DNA of 53,500 nucleotides, from contig WPIO01000112.1 of the NCBI GenBank assembly GCA_009760855.2, positions 305,001 to 358,500 of the forward strand, read 5' to 3'. This document shows, piece by piece, positions 51,780 to 53,500 of this stretch. Every line of letters begins with the position of its first letter. Position 1 is the stretch's first letter. The DNA is from Cristatella mucedo (Eukaryota > Bryozoa > Phylactolaemata > Cristatellidae). The translations under genes and the position numbers were made by a program. The notes under the pieces are model-generated. The model was not told the DNA's origin. It saw only the letters and a program-made list of their open reading frames with translations, and ran no database searches.

Positions 51780-52274
51780 GAGGGGTCGGCAACCTGCGGC
51801 TCGCGAGCCGCGTGCGGCTCTTTCGATGTCAAGATGCGGTTCTCCAGTTCCATGCGCAAATATTAATAATTATATTACTTTATTTTCAAAACTCATAAAC
51901 ATATTATACTGCAAAAAAACTGTAAACAGGATAAAAACACTCAACAGAGAAAAGTGAGAATAGGTGGAATAGAGAGTATACGAACAGCTGACAGCCGGTT
52001 GGGCACTGGGCCCAGCCCCACAGCCGTGCACTAGCCAGCCCCGTGGCGACGGCTCCATGCTTGCCACTGCCGAAGTGCCAACTGCCGCCGTCACTAGTCA
52101 CTACTACCACCCAGCCAGCAACCCAGCGAACGGTAGTGTTCAGTCTTCAGTAAGTCTTCCTCAGAGCGAGGTTCCATATGTGTTAATTTAATAGCTTGCG
52201 AGAAACAACAATATTTTCGTTAATTCAAGAAGAAGACGATTTAGAAGCGAATTATCTTCTCAAAGGTATATAAG

Positions 52275-52815
52275 GGCAAGTTGTGTACCTTCGGACGACC
52301 TCACCTTCGGACATTTTCGATTTAAGTAGGTTAGAAATGTGATATATACATGCAAAAAGTCAAGAGAGTAGCATTTTTGAAATGTGGCAACACTGTTCTG
52401 TTTCTTTAGTTATTGGTGCACTGTGTCGTCAACGGTCGCAGTCAGAACTTTTTTCGATCAAAAAGTAGATATTTTCATAGCTATACTGTACTGTATATTC
52501 TGTTTGTTTCATTTTGGTATGATACGTATTATATATGAATATGAACTATATGTGTTGAGCTTTCTAAATACATTGTCTGTTTTGAATATTCAAAACCTCA
52601 AATTATTTTACACGTGAAAGTTTCTGAAAATACCCTTTGTTGTACCTCCGGACATTCATGTTGTTGTACCTTCGAACGTCCAAAGGTACAACAACATTTT
52701 ATTAATTTTGTATACCTATTAATTTTGTTACAGTGACGCTAAGTAAACATGGTATAAAAAGAAAAAAGTACTTCCATGGATAATTTAAAAAAATGATTTT
52801 GTCCGGAGGTACACT
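52275..52815. promoter_or_regulatory. Recurrent GTACCTTCGGAC motifs in the hAT 5' region
   Basis: GTACCTTCGGAC and variants occur at about 52281, 52302, 52641 and 52665 forward and about 52683 and 52801 reverse. Two of them form a perfect 15-bp inverted repeat (52658-52672 / 52683-52697, ATGTTGTTGTACCTT). Subterminal motif arrays are transposase-binding sites in several hAT elements; that role here is inferred. Confidence 0.5.
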
Positions 52816-52964
52816 ACTTGTCTATACGCTTTAACGTTTAACGAAGTTGACTTTTTTACAGATTAGCAATTAAGGAAATTAACTATTTAATTAACGGTTT
52901 ATTAACGCCGCTTTAGATATCTAAATAAAATTTAAAAAATCTTTATTTCAGCTCCGCCACCAGA

Positions 52965-53500
52965 ATGGCATCTGATAAAGAGAAGAGACGAACTGAAGAA
53001 GAAAATCGAGAATTTAATCAGGATTGGACATAGTCAATTGCGTTAATATGCAACACAGATGGCCTTCCGACTTGTCTCTTCGCCAAGAAAAACTTGCACA
53101 CAATAAGAAGTCACATTTGGAGAGACGCTTCACTACAAAACATACCCGATTCGCTTCTAAATATCCAACCGGTGACGCACGGAAAAAAGCTGTTAAAGAG
53201 CTTCAAAAACAAAAACAATAGTCGAGTTCTATGCTATGTAACTGGGCGCAATCTTCAAATAATGTAAATCTGGCCAGCTTTGCAATATCACTACAAATTG
53301 CAAAAAGAGGGAAACCATTCACAGATGGTGAGTACGTCAAAGATTTTTTCTTACGTGGAGCTGAAGAACTGTTTCGTGATTTCAAAAACAAAACCGAAAT
53401 CATGAAGAAAATCAAAGATTTGCCATTATCTGCTAAAACCGTACAAGATAGAACTTCTAAAATGTCTTCAAATGTAACACACATGCAAGTGGAAGACATT
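52965..53500 (+). pseudogene. hAT transposase with BED-type finger (GTF2IRD2/ZBED-like), 5' part
   Basis: ATG at 52965 (MASDKEKRRTEEENREFNQD). A TAG at 53031-53033 ends the first frame after 22 codons. The same frame resumes with GLPTCLF, then a shift to frame 2 gives EKLAHNKKSHLERRFTTKH, the BED zinc-finger second half. A TAG at 53219-53221 follows KAVKELQKQKQ, and the frame continues NLASFAISLQIAKRGKPFTD and KKIKDLPLSAKTVQDRTSKM, as in GTF2IRD2- and ZBED5-like hAT proteins. The DDE domain lies beyond the window. Two stops and one frameshift mark it as decayed; sequencing error cannot be excluded for the single-base changes. Confidence 0.8.

Larger units (their letters stand above)
51780..53500 (+). 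mobile_element. hAT-type DNA transposon, 5' part
   Basis: Starts GAGGGGTCGGCAACCTGC, one base off the common animal hAT terminus CAGGGGTCGGCAACC, followed by the palindrome GCGGCTCGCGAGCCGC. It interrupts the ATPase fragment, so it inserted later. Carries a broken transposase (below) and continues past the window; the other end and the target duplication cannot be seen. Confidence 0.75.

Overview
Repeat-dense genomic DNA from a multicellular animal. Evidence: spliced exons with GT/AG borders, polyadenylation signals, many 5'-truncated LINE copies, tRNA-derived SINEs, and Gypsy, Polinton/Maverick, hAT and PIF/Harbinger-type remnants. The style of the Gypsy pol end and the repeat content would suit an arthropod, perhaps a chelicerate, but this is an inference and nothing here fixes the taxon. 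There is no operon structure, CRISPR array or canonical tRNA/rRNA gene.

Names used below. LINE-A is a CR1/L2-like non-LTR element whose reverse-transcriptase ORF ends in ...AFSGSL, followed by a 3' UTR, a stem-loop (GCGCCTAGAAAGAGATT / AAGTTCTCTGAGGGCGC) and an (ATT)n tail. LINE-B is a related family whose 3' end is an ACATT-type repeat. SINE-1 and SINE-2 are two tRNA-headed families.

Layout. 0-5.4 kb: LINE fragments around a degenerate tandem repeat of about 170 bp. 5.4-20 kb: a rearranged segmental duplication carrying three copies of a single-exon SAM-dependent methyltransferase gene. The copy at 13.9-14.7 kb (+) is intact with a promoter-like region and poly(A) signal. The copy at 7.3-7.8 kb (-) has lost its 3' third, and the copy at 17.4-18.2 kb (-) has two frameshifts. 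A WD40-repeat exon fragment and shared nested LINE insertions travel with the copies. 20-32.9 kb: mostly LINE and SINE remnants and unassigned sequence. 32.9-42.5 kb: one spliced plus-strand gene, an RSL1D1-like ribosomal L1 domain protein, with eight exons visible and repeats in its introns. 42.9-48.3 kb: repeats, including a short terminal-inverted-repeat element with TTA target duplications that contains a LINE-A fragment.

48.7-53.5 kb: a nested mobile-element island. A Gypsy 3' end (-) abuts AT-rich Polinton/Maverick-type sequence (+) holding pieces of a protein-primed type B DNA polymerase and of an A32-like packaging ATPase. A LINE-A copy lies exactly between these two non-adjacent genes, and a hAT element with a broken BED-finger transposase follows to the window end.

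Only two loci look like functional host genes: the RSL1D1-like gene (its 5' exon is not resolved) and the intact methyltransferase. Most of the rest is transposon sequence at different stages of decay. The shared and unshared insertions allow relative dating of the duplications.
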